Shown: positions 43,891 through 54,809 of the stretch, in pieces
How positions within the stretch are numbered: position 1 is the stretch's first letter
Layout of the letters: each line of letters starts with the position of its first letter
NCBI GenBank assembly: GCA_963971575.1
Contig: OZ020616.1
Coordinates: 22,834,713 to 22,898,712, forward strand
Length of the DNA: 64,000 nt
From: Liopterus haemorrhoidalis
Taxonomy: Eukaryota > Arthropoda > Insecta > Coleoptera > Dytiscidae
Direction: 5' to 3'
Made by a program: the position numbers and the translations under genes
Notes under the pieces: generated by a model
The model's input: the letters and a program-made list of their open reading frames with translations, nothing else
What the model was told of the DNA's origin: nothing
Databases searched by the model: none

Positions 43891-46200
43891 ACTTAATTGA
43901 ATACGAAAAAAGAAGTCAAAAAGGCCCTAAAAGCAAGGAAGAAGGAGAGAATCACAGAAGAAGAGTACAAAAGGAAGCTAAGTGAATACAAAAACCTTCA
44001 AAACAAGAAAAAAATAAAACTAGCAGAAAAGGAACAGAAAGAGATAGAAGAAATAAAAAACGAGGCAGATATATTGAAATATCTGAGTAAAGGAAAAAAA
44101 CGACAAACAAAGACGGAAAGTCGAATAGATATCGAAAGATGGAAGAAACATTTCGTAAATCTCTACGAAGCAACGGAAACAAGTAGGGTGATAATGCAAA
44201 TTGAAGAAGACAATGTGAAAAGGGACGAGCAAAGGATAACAGAAGAAGAGGTGGAATACCAGATAAGGAAACTAAAGAACAAGAAAAGCCCAGGAGAAGA
44301 CCGAATAAGAAACGAAGCATGGAAGAACGGAAATGACAAAATAAAAAAAAGGTTGACAGATATTTACAATGAAATTTGGCAAGGAAAAGAAATACCGCAA
44401 TGTTGGAGGCAAGGGTTAATAGTTCCGCTGCACAAAAGAGGAGATAGAGAAGACCCACAAAATTACAGAGGAATTACTTTACTAGATAGCAGCTATAAGA
44501 TCTATGCCGCAATCCTAGCAGAACGTCTCCAAAAAGACCTAGACGAAAAAGAGATTCTACCAGACAACCAGGCCGGATTTAGAAAAGGAAGAAGTACCCT
44601 AGACAATATTTACATCTTGAAATGTATTATAGACCAAGAGATAAGTAAAGAAAAAGGGAAGCTATACGCGTTTTTTGCAGATCTGAAAGCCGCGTTCGAC
44701 TTAGTAGACAGGGAACAGTTATGGGACTTGATGAAGAAGAAGGGAATAGAACAGCAAATAATAAACAAAATAAGAGAGATCTATAGGGAAACAAGCAACA
44801 AAATAAAGATGGAAAGTGAAATGAGCACTGTATTTTGGACAGAAAAGGGATTAAGGCAAGGATGCCCATTAACTCCTATACTGTTCTCGATCTACATGTC
44901 AGACCTGGAAGATGTGTTAAAAAAGTGGCAGGCGGGAGGTATAAAAGTAGGAAGCACGAAGGTGTGGTCTTTAGCGTACGCTGACGACATGGTGCTAATA
45001 GCCAGAAGTGCAGCTGAACTGAAAGACGTGCTCAAAAGGTTTAAAAGGTACTTGGAGAGTAAGAACATGAGACTGAGTTCGGAAAAATCAAAGGTAATAG
45101 AGTTCAGAAAAGGAGGAGGTAGGGAAAAGAAAGAAGAATGGAAATGGGGAGAAAACGAATTGGAGCAAGTAAAGGAAATCAAATATCTGGGTTATATTTT
45201 TCAAAAAAACAATGGAGATTCAAAACATATTAAAGACAGACAGAAAAAAGCAAGGAACGCTATGGGTCAAGTTTGGAGTGTAGGAGAAAAGAAATTTAGG
45301 ACGGATTTCCAGAAGAGGATGTTCCTATATGACAAATTAGTAAAGGGAATTCTCCTTTACGGATCAGAGATATGGGGGTGGAGAGAACATGAAGAAATAG
45401 AAAGAACACAGGAAATATACATTAAGTGGACGCTACAACTAGACAGACAGACCCCTAGCTACATAGTGATGGCCGAAACAAAGAGGGACAAAATAAGAAT
45501 AAACACCGGAGTCAGAGCCGCAAAATATGAACAGAGAATAAGATTAAGTAATAATAAAATCCTAGAAGATTGCCGAAAAGAAAGGGAAAGAAATAGCCAA
45601 ACAAATTGGGGCACTGAGAGAAGGAAATACTACGAGAGGAACGGATATGGATTAGAAGAAATAAAGAGGATGCAAGAAGAAGGAGAGGATTTCCTGCAGA
45701 TGCTGGCGGAAAGAGACAGAGAAATTCAAGACCAAGAGCGACAAAACAGAATCGACACAACAAGGTACAATAAATACTACTATAGGATACAAGGAACAAC
45801 CTTACCAGAGTACCTGATCAAAACTAGCAAACATCAGAATCTCATAGCGAGGTTCAGATGCGGGAATGAGGCAGCAGAGAACCAATTCTGGAAGAGAGAG
45901 GAAGAAAGGAAATGTAGGACATGCGGGGAACAGCCGGAAACTCTCTACCACTTGCGACGCTGCCCGGGAATAGGGGAAGATCCAGGGCGACTGGAAAAGG
46001 TACTTGGGGAATCCGGAAGTGGTATAAAATGGATGAGGAAGGTGAAGAATAGAAGAGAAACTTACGCCCAGCAGCCAAAAGATGTTTTTTCAAAGAAAAA
46101 AAAAAAAAAAAAAACTTATGCAATATATCAATGTGACATTTTCTGATTTTTTTTGGATTTTTTGTTTAAATATGTCTATATATATATATGTATATATATG

Positions 46201-46240
<40 letters not shown>

Positions 46241-46399
46241 TATATATCTTTTTATTTTGTTTTTTTTTTTCTTTTAAATGAATTTTTGTGAGTGTTGATT
46301 ATTATACAATTAATGGGTTTGGAAAAAATGTATGTATGAAATGTACTTAATTCGAAGCCGAAAGGCATGAATAAAGATTATTACTACTTAATTGAATAC
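43891..46399 (+). mobile_element. 5'-truncated LINE with 14-bp target duplication
   Basis: ACTTAATTGAATAC occurs at 43891-43904 and 46386-46399 and brackets the insert 43905-46385. The insert begins directly in the coding region just before the RT, so the endonuclease part was lost by 5' truncation. The 3' UTR has (TA)n and T-rich text and ends with ATGAATAAAGATTATTACTAC. The perfect duplication and the long open frame point to a fairly recent insertion. Confidence 0.9.
43905..46146 (+). CDS. Non-LTR reverse transcriptase, open frame of about 747 codons
   Basis: Open from the 5' junction to TGA 46144-46146 (the upstream TTG at 43897 lies in the target duplication, so no native start remains). 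Lys/Glu-rich helical N-terminus to about residue 90, then RT blocks WRQGLIVPLHKRGDREDPQN, YRGITLLDSSYKIYA, QAGFRKGRSTLDNI, YAFFADLKAAFDLVDRE, LRQGCPLTPILFSIYM, SLAYADDMVLIA (catalytic) and IKYLGYIFQKNNG. The C-terminal part has a zinc-finger-like CRTCGEQPETLYHLRRCPG. QGCPL instead of PQGS and the LGYIFQKN block fit a group widespread in ants and other insects. The clade is not decided. A run of A near 46095-46113 encodes poly-Lys and may have moved the stop. Confidence 0.9.
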
Positions 46400-46867
46400 A
46401 GAAATCTTTTCACCTATAGTAAAGTGAATCGCTCCGAACGACATTTACCGATGTTTCCTGAACTTGCTATAGTTGTCCAAACGAAATTCCGGCGATCTCG
46501 CTGAACGCATCTTAGATACTTCGATGGTCCAATATAATTAAAAACAAAATTATTAATTTCTCGTTTCTGATGAGACTTTTTTGAAATTTTCGATTTTTAT
46601 AGTTATGATGAAAGCATTCCCTACCTGTATGCAAAATTTCAACTCGGTAGCATATCTGGAAGTGGGTTAGAATTTCCGGACATAGCCACAAATATTCTCT
46701 TTTATATATAAAGATTTTTTAAATAAATTTTTAATTTATATTTTTTATTTATTTATTACAAATTAAATTTATAAATTTTAACTTATTCAGAATAAATTAT
46801 TTTAAAAGTATTTTGATTTTTAATTTAATTTTAATTTATATTATATTTTTATTCTTTCTTCGACAAC
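46400..46867. other. DINE/mini-me-like tail and 5' flank of the SGNH LINE
   Basis: Continuation of the repeat interrupted by the LINE at 43905-46385, ending near 46720 with TTTTATATATAAAGATTTTT. Then AT-rich text up to the ORF1 start at 46868. Confidence 0.5.
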
Positions 46868-48129
46868 ATGAATACATATGCAGTTTTTAAGCTAGAGGAT
46901 CTACAAAAGCACTTATACGACAAAGGTATTCTGGTACAGAATCTAAGAAAAACTTTCCTATCATCTCTGCTACAACGCTTAGACCTTGGCAATATTAAAA
47001 TACGAGACGATGATCACAATACCGATGAAATAGATAAGCTACACGAAAATATTGAAATTTTACAAGAAGAAATGCGAAATAAAGACAGCAATTGCATGTT
47101 TAAAACGAAGCTCTGATAGTTTCCAAGTACTAGCCATGGACGCCGAAGAATGTCTCTTAAAGAAGATTGATGAACAAACACAGTTAATCAGCTCATTACA
47201 ATCCGATTTGACCACTAGATCGCAGGCAGAGTCCTGCATTAATTGTGAATTTTTAGAGCAAAAAATCATTAATATAGAAAACTCCCTGCAAATTAAAAAC
47301 ATTCAATTGTCTGATTCTGACTCTAAATTAAAAACTTTGAGTAATAAAATAGCTGAATTAGAAATTGTACTTAACGTGTATAAAGAAAAGAGTCCACCAG
47401 TGATAAATCCTAAACATTTTTCTGTAAGACAACAAATAAAACTAAAACTAAATATTTGTTGCTGGCAGACAGTCAAGGGAGAGGATGTGGAGAAATCCTA
47501 CGAAACATTTTTGAGCAAAACTATGGTGAAGCAGTATGCATAATGAAACCAAATACAACGCTAGAACAAACTGTAGAAGATGCTCAAAATCTAAATAGAT
47601 CACAACAAATGATTATGTCATCATCTTAGCAGGAACAAATAATGGAATTAATGGAAAAATCTTAAATAGAAACTTCCTAAATCTCTTCCGAAAATCGCTG
47701 AGTCACACTAATACTGTGCTAATACTAACCCCCTTCTGGCAAAATAGGACTGAAGTGAACAACATTGTGCTTCAAAACAATATAAATCTAATAGACGTAT
47801 TTAAAGGTAGCGCTATTATCATTGACCCAAATAAAATATTATTTAAATAAAACTACACCCGAAATGGCTTACATCTTACCAAGACAGGAAAATACAAATT
47901 ACCATCTCATATAGCCAAAAGAATCAGAAATGAAAACACAAGTAAACTCCATATATATTGTAAACCTTCTTCTACTTCCGAGTCATTATCTTCTTTATCT
48001 TCTTTGTCCGCTACTTATATTTCTACAACTAATTTAAGTAGCCAAGAAACACTAAATTTGAATAGCACCGTACCGAATGCTTCAACCAATATTTTTCGAC
48101 CTATTGACGTCACCGAGATGCAAACTTAG
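46868..48129 (+). pseudogene. LINE A ORF1: coiled coil plus SGNH hydrolase domain
   Basis: ORF1 of a LINE whose second half lies at 54810-57245. ATG 46868 starts MNTYAVFKLEDLQKHLYDKG. A coiled-coil stretch with heptads follows (about 47000-47390). The SGNH/GDSL-like hydrolase domain has block I LLLADSQGRG (about 47457-47486), block III VIILAGTNNG (about 47616-47645) and block V NGLHLTKTGK (about 47864-47893). Ser/Thr-rich text ends at TAG 48127-48129, overlapping the ORF2 start. Frame changes near 47100, 47450 and 47600 and a stop near 47848 inactivate it. ORF1 proteins with such a domain are known from CR1-type LINEs. Confidence 0.8.
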
Positions 48130-48490
48130 TCTTCTGTGCTTAAATATCCTGTCTATCAGAAACAAGATCAACGTACTTGAAGCCCTCCTACATGATAAAA
48201 AATTTAATATTGTCTGCATATCAGAACACTGGTTGTCAGACAATGAAATTAAGGAATTTTCACTGCACAATTACAAAACCGCTAACTATAATTCAAGAAA
48301 GGAAAAACGCGGTGGTGGTGTCATTACCGTATTTGAAGAAGATTTGGATTACACGATCCTACCAAATATTGACAATTTGAACATAGAAAGTTATTGTGAA
48401 ATTTCTGGCATCATAATTAAAACTATCAATACTGTAATTATTAATTTATATCGACCCCCTTCTGGTGATTTTAATATATTCATGGAAAAA
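48077..48490 (+). pseudogene. LINE A ORF2, endonuclease first part
   Basis: AP-type endonuclease start: LLCLNILSIRNKINVLEALL, IVCISEHWLSDNEI, RGGGVITVFE and INLYRPPSGDFNIFMEK. The frame stops resembling the family exactly at 48490. The next residues of the domain are found at 54810, so LINE B (48491-54809) is inserted here. Confidence 0.85.
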
Positions 48491-49308
48491 AAGAGATCAT
48501 CGTAATGAGTAGTTGAACCAATTAGTCTCTTCATTGTGTCAAATAATTCTTAGTGCTAAAACTCTGCTTAAAATTTTTGTAGTGATAAAAACAAGTTATA
48601 AAACTTTCTGCATCTAATGGTATTGTTTTTAAATTTACAAAACTAACTAGTGAACGACAATATTAGTATTTTTAAACTGCAACTGTGTAAAAAATAGCTA
48701 AAGTCATACATTTTGATATCAGCTGATAATGACAAGTTTTTGACAAGCACAGACTGTTGAAGTGAAATAACATAATACTAAACAAAGACAGATATACAAT
48801 CTGTAGGTGTGACTGTCAGCTGTCTTTGACAAGTTTTGACATTGTGCATGAGACAGCCTAACTCAAAACAAAGATAAAGATATATATTTTTTCTTCTGTA
48901 AATGTACCCATATGTGTGTAAATTATATTTTCACAGTAATTTCCTTTTGTTTATTTGACTGACTTTATTGCAATCTGTAATGTGTGCTCATATTACTTGT
49001 CATTCAATTATCTTAAACACAATCTAATTTTGTTATATTTTGACAACGTAATATTAACATAAAATATATTCTAAAATATTTAACGGCAATCTGTCATAAT
49101 TTTGTTTTATTATTTGTACTTGTCCATTCTATATTTTATTTTATTTTACTTGATTTTATTAATTTTATTTATTGACCTACTTATGTTATATTTTATTTCT
49201 TTACTTTTTTATATTATTTTTTTTTTTACCTATTGATGTAAACTAATTGTATGTATTAATTAAGCAGATCCTATATAGAGTTGTTTTGCTGAATTTTTTT
49301 CTACCTAA
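48491..49308 (+). other. 5' UTR of LINE B
   Basis: No gene. AGCTGTCTTTGACAAGTTTTGAC-like text near 48820 repeats part of GACAAGTTTTTGACAAGCACAG near 48729. The rest is AT-rich. Confidence 0.5.
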
Positions 49309-49735
49309 TCACTAAAATCGCATAGTTTCACTAGGAGTCCTATAACGCGTTTCAGACTGTCTAAAAAAACTACGACAGAAACTAAAATCATTAGTAGTCC
49401 AAATACTAGCGTTATTAATATTGTATGTGATGAGGGTGAAGATGATTCAGCTATTAACCAAAACAAATGTGAATTAAGAGAAATTATTGATGATCTTAAA
49501 AATAAATTAGCACGAGCAAATGCAGCTCACACGGAACTGCAATGTTTGAATGATGCACTAAAGAAAGAAATTGCCACGCTCAGAACTGAGAACTTGAATA
49601 AAAATAAATTAATATCAGAACTGAAAGATAACATAAAAAAAACCTTCTATTACGACAAAAAATAAAACGACCCAAACTGCACTTTTACTTACAACCAGTA
49701 CTGCAGTACAAACTGATAAAATCAAATCGTCTAAA

Positions 49736-49778
<43 letters not shown>

Positions 49779-50523
49779 TTAATGCAACAATGCAAACTGA
49801 ACACGTAACAACTAAAAACACTGCAATTCGGAGTGATACTACATCCACTGGGAAAATAAATAAAGAAAATAGCAAGGCCATTACTGGCATAAATAATAAT
49901 AAAAAACAAAATTCTACCTCAATTATTAAATGTAGTCAAAATCAAAACAAAAATAAAATAGTCATATTAAGCGACAGCCATGGAAGGACACTAAGTCTAT
50001 TATTAAATGACCATCTCAGAGTAGATTTGACATATCTGCGCTAGTCAAGCCTAGTGCTCCTCTCCAAGAAATTACTACTCAGATACCAAATGTAGTAAAA
50101 AACTTCACAAAGAATGATTTTTTGATCATAATAGGTGGAACTTGCAATTTTCCAGGAAATTATAGTAGTCTCACCGATGACTACAATAACATTATTAAAA
50201 GCACTGAACATACTAATGTTATAATTTTCACAGTGCCCTACCGCTATAACCGTCAAAATCACATAAATGATGACATTTTTAAAAGTAATAATGAACTCTT
50301 CGATCTTACTTTAGACGTACCAAATATTTACTTATTTGATACAAACTTCTATTTAAATGCCAGAAGCTACTCAGCTGACGGTATTCATCTGAAAAGAGCG
50401 GCTAAGCAATTTCTTTCACTGAAGTTATTTAATATTATCAATGATTTCTCATTAATAAACTCCACGAATAATAATGGAAATAACAATAATGAACAACAGC
50501 TTTTTCGTGACCAACCAAATTAA
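49309..50523 (+). pseudogene. LINE B ORF1: coiled coil, poly-Asn tract, SGNH hydrolase
   Basis: Open from 49309 without an ATG, so the true start may be upstream in another frame. The coiled coil is at about 49460-49640 (ELREIIDDLKNKLARANA). After a frame change in an A-run near 49640 come Thr-rich text and an (AAT)16-like tract coding poly-Asn (49736-49785). SGNH block I is VILSDSHGRT (about 49963-49992). After a frame change near 50040 come block III LIIIGGTCNF and block V ADGIHLKRAAKQFL (about 50374-50415). The catalytic Ser, Asp and His are all still encoded. Stop 50521-50523 overlaps ORF2. Confidence 0.85.
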
Positions 50524-53336
50524 AGACAGTACACTGGAGGTCATATATTTGAATATACAAAGTATACGTAATAAAGTTGAATTAATTGAAACTGTAATTT
50601 CTGATCACAAAAACATGTTATGTCTTTGTATTAGCGAGCACTGGCTAACAGATCAGGAAATTATACACTATAAATGCATTTCTAACTTTATTTTAACTAG
50701 CTTCCTATGTCGAACTAATATGAATAATGGTGGAATAGCAATATATGTTAAAAATGATATCGAATGTAAGCAGATACAGTATGTGAATGGAAAATCTATT
50801 GAGTTTCATTGTGAGTTGGTTGCTACGGAAATTCCTAAACTAAACTTGGTTATTCTAAATCTATATAGATCGCCAAACGGAAACTTTGAGATTTTTATCA
50901 ATAATTTGAGCGAGGTTCTAAATTTTGTGTCTAGAGAATATCAAAAATCTGATATAATTTTCTGTGGAGATTTTAATATAAATTTTTTAAACAAAGATCA
51001 CAAATATTTTACGCTGTTAGACCTAGCTGTTACGCTTATAACTACATTTAACTTGCGCATCACGAATTATAATGTGACGAGATATTCTTACATGGGGAAC
51101 GGTAGCTGTCTCGACAACGTATTAACTACTATTAACCCAAACAATTGTAAAACAACGGTTGCTCCTAAATACTCAGACCACATGGGACTTAGTTTTCAAT
51201 TCACAAGTAAAATATATGCTACAACTAACATAAAATATCAACGCCGTATAACTGAATTAAATACAATAGACTTTATACAATACATAAGTACAATCTGTTG
51301 GGATCAAATTTATGATACCTCAGATATTAATGATAAACTAGATCTCTTTTTAAATAAAATCACGTATGCAATCAACCTTCACTTCCCATTAACTAAATTA
51401 AATAAAGATAATAAAACTACCCTAAAATGGTACAATCAGGAACTGCGAAAAATGAAAGAAACTCTACTGTTCTTGCATAATTACGTGAAACTTGATTTCA
51501 GAATTAATATCTATTATAACAATTATAAAAAAGAATATAATAGAAAATTAAAAGAAGCGAAAAAGACTTATTATGAAAACTTAATTTTAAATTCAAGCAA
51601 TAAGTCCAAGACAATGTGGAGAATTATAAGGAAAGAAAGTGGGAGTAGTGTACACTCTAATTTATGCACTAATGCTCTGACAACTGACCAGATAAACTTG
51701 TACTTTTCAAACATTGGTGATGAAAGTACTAAAAAAATAAATAATTCGAATAATATGATCCGCTTGAACTATTAAATAATAATTTAGTTAGAATCCTTAC
51801 TCTATTTATCTTTCTCCTGTCGATTCAAATGAAGTTAAGGACTTAATAAAAAAATTAAAGAATTCTAGTAGTTCAGATTCATACGGATGGACAACAAATA
51901 TACTTAAAATCTCTGCAGACTATATAACGGACCCCATAACAGATATAATTAATTAGATATTCACAACAGGGACTTTTCCAGCATGTCTCAAGCGCTCCAA
52001 AGTTATACCGATCTACAAAAATGGTGACCCGAACAATCCGTCCAACTACAGGCCAATAAGTTTAACCCCCATTATTTCGAAGGTAGTAGAGAGGGCTATT
52101 TATAACAAATTTTCAAATTTTTTAACAACACATAATACACTATCAACAAAACAATTTGGATTTCGTCCAACTCTATCAACATGTAAAGCTGCGGTGTCCT
52201 TCAACAACATTGTCGGTAGCCTGGAGAGAGGTGAATGTGTGTTAGCATCTTTTACTGACCTTTACAAAGCTTTTGACTGTGTATCGCACGCAATATTGAT
52301 AAGTAAACTTTATCAATATGGGAACAGGGGCACCGTTCTTCAGCTGATTGAGAGCTATTTAACTGATCGTGAAAAATCTGTTTATCACAAGAATTCACAC
52401 TCTCCTGTACCCAAAATCAACATAGGAGTTGGGCAGGGTTCGATACTGGGCCCCTTACTTTTCATATTGTTCATCAATGATCTTCCCTCACATGCACTGT
52501 CTAACACAGTTAATGTTTGCGGATGATACAACATTTATCAATACAGGGCCTGATTTTGAACATGCCAAAGCTAATATGGAAAATAATACCAAGTTAGTTC
52601 AGAATTGGTTTTCAGCTAACGAATTATATCTTAACGCTGACAAAACAAAAAATATGCTATTTACATTTAATAGGCGCGTTAATGAATGTTACGAGGCTTT
52701 CAGCAACCAAGCCAAATTTCTTGGCTTTATCCTGGATAGCAAACTTAACTGGAAGCTACAAATAAATAGCATTGCCATAAATATTAATAAATACAACTTT
52801 TTGTTATATAAGCTATCCAAGATAACAACATATTTAACAATGTAAATAGCATATTTTTCCTACATTCAATCAACTCTGTCTTATGTTATTATTTTGTGGG
52901 GAAACTCAGTTGACACCTTGAGATTATTCAGGCTGCAGAAGAGATGTATTAGAATTTTAAGCGGTGTCAAATGGAGCACACCTTGTAAAGAACCGTTCAT
53001 ACAGCATGGTATTTTAACTTTGCCAGCACTTTACATATACCATATACTAATTTACATTAAAGAAATTTCTTCATCTTTAAAAACGAATAGTTCTTTTCAT
53101 GGTTACTCCACTCGCAATACAACTGATTTTAGAATACCCTTTTCAAGATATAACATAAGAAACCAGCCCAATATAATGGGAACTAAGTTTTTGAACAAAC
53201 TTCCAGATAATATCAGAAACCTAGAAATTAAACAATTTAAAAATAAAATGAAAAAAAAACTCTCGTAACGAAGGCCTACTACAGTATAAAGGAATTTGAA
53301 GATGATGAATTAATTCCACAGCAATTTAACCAATAG
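50474..53336 (+). pseudogene. LINE B ORF2: AP endonuclease and reverse transcriptase
   Basis: The endonuclease (50474-51230, intact frame to 51775) has LEVIYLNIQSIRNKVELI, LCISEHWLTD, LNLYRSPNG, IFCGDFNINF, GSCLDNVLTT and YSDHMGLSF, with all catalytic positions present. RT follows in shifted frames: SNYRPISLTPIISKVVERA, FGFRPTLSTC, SFTDLYKAFDCVSHA, GQGSILGPLLFILFIND, then FADDTTFIN near 52518-52544 in the next frame, AKFLGFILDSKLNW, and a C-terminal LQKRCIRILSGV and YSTRNTTDFRIP. The natural end is probably TAG 53334-53336. Breaks lie near 51775, 51955, 52520, 52843 and 53265. Confidence 0.9.
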
Positions 53337-53364
53337 ATTTTCACACTTACACTCTTACTTTATT

Positions 53365-54665
53365 TATATACTAGGTTATTACCCGTAAACAATGACGGAT
53401 TTATAATATAAAAAATTTAATTGTTTGTATGTGTATTTGGTTTTATTTTTTAACGTATCCTAATTTCGTCGCCTGTCTGCGAATCATGGGACAGGATATC
53501 ACCAGTTAGCTAATCACGGGAGAGGGCGTCACCTGTCAGCCAATCAAGAAACAGGGTATCCCCAGTTAGCCAATCATGAGAACTTTAGAAAAATTGACGT
53601 CATAATGTTACCGACACTACATACAGACACTTGCTAATTATATAGTTAGATTATTTATTCATTAACTTTTTAAGATGAGAAAACGATTCATTTTTACTTA
53701 GTACATTACATTTATATTGTTAAAACTACAAATAATTTGAGACGTTAATTTATGCCTACGAAACCCTAGACATTTCTATATGTAATTATATTCGTAGATA
53801 CTTAGAGAATAAATCTGCAAAATATTGTGCATATCGGTCAAAAGAAACAGGAGTATCTACAGTCTCTTGTTTATGTCTACGAAACCCTAGGCATTTATGT
53901 ATGTAATTATATTCGTAGATTCTTAGAGAATAAATCTGCAAAATATTGTTTATATCGGTCACAGGAGTATCTAGAGTCTCTTGTTTATGCTTACGAAACT
54001 CTAGACATTTATGCATATAATTATATTCGTAGATTCTTAGAAAATAAATCTGAAAAATACTGTTCATATCAGTCAAAGGATATAGGAGTATCCGAGTGTT
54101 TCTTGTTTATGCCCACAAAATCCTATACATTTCTATAGGTTATTTTATCCGCAGATTTTTAAATAACAAATCTGCAAATTATTTTTCATATCGATCAAAA
54201 ATATAGAAGTGTCTACAGTTTCTTATTTATGCCTACGAAACTCTAGATATTTCTATACGATGTTTTATCCGCAGATTTTTAGAGAATAAATTTGCAAAAT
54301 GTTTTTCATATCGATCAAAGAATATAGGAGTGTCTAGAGTTTCTTATTTATATCTACGAAACCCTAGATATTTCTGTATGTTATTTTATCCGCAGATTCT
54401 TAAAGAATAAATCTGCAAGATATTGTTCATATCGGTCAAAATATATAGGAGTCTCTTGTTTATGCCTACGAAACCCTAGACATTTATGTATGTAATTATA
54501 TTTGTAGATTCTTAGAGAATATATCTGCAAAATACCTGTCAATCAAGTCAAACTGGCAACACCCTGTTTACCAGTTAGCCAATCACGAGAACCTTAGGAA
54601 AAATGACGTCACAGTGTTACAAAATCACTAACACACGGTAGCTAATTATATATGTACGATTTTAT
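53365..54665 (+). mobile_element. DINE/mini-me-like insert with minisatellite in LINE B 3' UTR
   Basis: Begins near TATATACTAGGTTATTACCCG, close to the mini-me core. It has 30-bp repeats at 53479-53580 (GCYAATCAYG at each unit start), then seven units of about 118 bp. The block CCAGTTAGCCAATCA, GAGAAC, TGACGTCA occurs before (53563-53643) and after (54571-54651) the array. The element as a whole thus has a tandem array between direct repeats. Ends are approximate. Confidence 0.55.
53751..54535 (+). repeat. Minisatellite, seven units of 110-123 bp
   Basis: Units start near 53751, 53872, 53986, 54109, 54229, 54351 and 54461 with TATGCCTACGAAACCCTAGA or a variant. Each then has CATTTCTATATGT-like text, CGTAGATTCTTAGAGAATAAA, TCTGCAAAATATTGTTCATATC and GGAGTATCTA. 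Frames on both strands inside it are a by-product of the repeat. Confidence 0.9.
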
Positions 54666-54809
54666 TGATGTAAAACTGTAATATATCACTATATAAGACG
54701 TATGATATTTTAATTTCTTATTTTTGTACTTGTTTATTGATATGTTTAACGGCTCCAAAAATGTACATTACATTCACTGGAATAAAGATTATTATTATTA
54801 TTATTATTA

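Larger units (their letters stand above)
48491..54809 (+). mobile_element. LINE B, SGNH-type, inserted into LINE A
   Basis: About 6.3 kb. It has a 5' UTR (48491-49308), ORF1 (49309-50523), ORF2 (50474-53336) and a 3' UTR that contains a tandem-repeat insertion and ends with GGAATAAAGATT and (ATT)n (54779-54809). The LINE A reading frame is continuous when positions 48490 and 54810 are joined, which fixes both borders. No target duplication is visible. Nearly full length, but both ORFs have frameshifts. Confidence 0.85.

Noticed and set aside
44020..46123. Minus-strand open frames opposite the LINE RT
   Set aside because: They are Ser/Leu/Phe-rich shadows of the purine-rich plus-strand coding region.
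53751..54535. CRISPR-like array or genes in the tandem repeat
   Set aside because: Units are diverged along their whole length without short exact repeats and unique spacers. Frames on both strands arise from the repeat itself.
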